From an uncultured Eubacterium sp. (GTDB taxonomy: Bacteria; Bacillota; Clostridia; Eubacteriales; Eubacteriaceae): a stretch of DNA of 8,912 nucleotides. Location of the stretch: NCBI GenBank assembly GCA_902784045.1, contig CACZTE010000069.1:1-8912 (forward strand), read 5' to 3'. Every line of letters starts with the position of its first letter. Positions within the stretch are counted from its first letter, which is position 1. Positions 8,534 to 8,912 of this stretch are shown piece after piece. The notes beneath the pieces were generated by a model. It worked only from the letters and a program-made list of their open reading frames with translations. It did not search any database and was not told the DNA's origin. Position numbers and translations under genes: made by a program.

Positions 8534-8574
8534 ATATAATTTGAAATAAAACACGATAATATTTTATTTAAAGA

Positions 8575-8612
8575 CATTTTTAAAATGCTAAACTTAAAAA
8601 TACTATTTTAAG
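8575..8612. repeat. Two adjacent AT-rich inverted repeats
   Basis: CATTTT-T-AAAATG (8575-8587) and CTTAAAA-(6 nt)-TTTTAAG (8593-8612) are perfect dyads lying side by side just after the small ORF on the minus strand. The second could fold into an AT-only stem of 7 bp, more likely a weak hairpin than an efficient terminator. In DNA this AT-rich such dyads can arise by chance. Confidence 0.3.
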
Positions 8613-8616
8613 CTTT

Positions 8617-8685
8617 TCACATTGCCCTTCCTTCGCCGTCCGTCATATAGATAATCCAAAGCTTGCGTAAATATGATGATTTCAT
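8617..8685 (-). CDS. Possible 22-residue small ORF
   Basis: ATG at 8685 to TGA at 8619-8617 encodes 22 residues that begin MKSSYLRKLWIIYMT and end DGEGRAM. GAGGG (8697-8693) lies 7 nt upstream, a reasonable ribosome binding site, and TATAAA occurs further upstream as a possible -10. Its second half is more GC-rich than the surrounding DNA. I do not recognise it: it may be a small basic peptide, the remnant of a decayed gene, or chance. A GATGA-TT-TCATC dyad (8675-8686) covers the start codon and could fold over it. Confidence 0.2.
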   Translation of the reverse strand: MKSSYLRKLWIIYMTDGEGRAM

Positions 8686-8912
8686 CAAAATACCCTCAAT
8701 ACTTTTTATAAGTGAAGCACATTTTGTATTAAATCCTCACGGCAGAAAAACATTTCATCTTTTTCATATCATTTTTACACAAAAGCAATCTATACGATTT
8801 TCGCTTTTAAAGCAGCATGTCAAAAACGTCTATTCAAATTGATCGAGAAAAAAAGAAATGACGCAAAATAATCCTTAACCCTTCATAAAAACCATTTCAT
8901 TTTTGTATAAAA

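Larger units (their letters stand above)
8315..8912. other. AT-rich region without a normal-sized gene, upstream of addB
   Basis: About 600 bp of DNA at roughly 30% GC by eye, against more than 50% in many parts of the neighbouring genes. Neither strand shows a long ORF. It contains the addB promoter candidates, the GTGAC dyad, a TCCAT-(9 nt)-ATGGA dyad (8442-8460) in the putative long addB leader, AT-rich dyads and one possible 22-codon ORF. I see no tRNA, rRNA, recognisable riboswitch, transposon end or CRISPR repeat. Bases 8700-8912 hold nothing I can name. Confidence 0.7.

Overview
The window looks like a piece of a Firmicutes chromosome, probably a mid-GC member of the Clostridia. The basis is an addB-addA pair, the Gram-positive counterpart of RecBCD, with strong Shine-Dalgarno sites (GGAGG, AGGAGG, AAGGAG), TGA used as a stop, and AT-rich spacers around coding DNA that is visibly above 50% GC in many stretches. 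The class is an inference; I cannot name the genus.

All well-supported genes lie on the minus strand, so the window reads from right to left. Bases 8912-8315 are an AT-rich stretch of about 600 bp with no gene of normal size. It holds a possible 22-codon ORF, several short AT-rich dyads, a perfect extended -10 promoter element beside a GTGAC-AA-GTCAC dyad, and a second, weaker promoter candidate closer to addB. Next comes addB (8314-4940), which overlaps addA (4956-1453) by 17 nt. A 237-bp spacer (1452-1216) follows, with a weak terminator candidate and a perfect 7-bp-arm dyad. Last is the 5' part of a Sel1-repeat protein gene (1215-1), cut by the left window edge.

AddA and AddB would act together as the helicase-nuclease that processes double-strand breaks for RecA-dependent repair. 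AddA keeps the full set of UvrD-type (SF1A) helicase motifs and a RecB-type nuclease site. AddB keeps a second nuclease site and the four cysteines of the iron-sulfur cluster, but has lost the N-terminal P-loop seen in Bacillus subtilis AddB. Two positions that I recall as Chi-contacting in B. subtilis AddB also differ. The Sel1-repeat gene appears to be a separate transcription unit of unknown role.

I did not find a clearly new multi-gene system. The points most worth checking are the AddB N-terminus, the dyad-linked promoter region upstream of addB, the dyad before the Sel1 gene, and the uncharacterised N-terminal part of the Sel1 protein.
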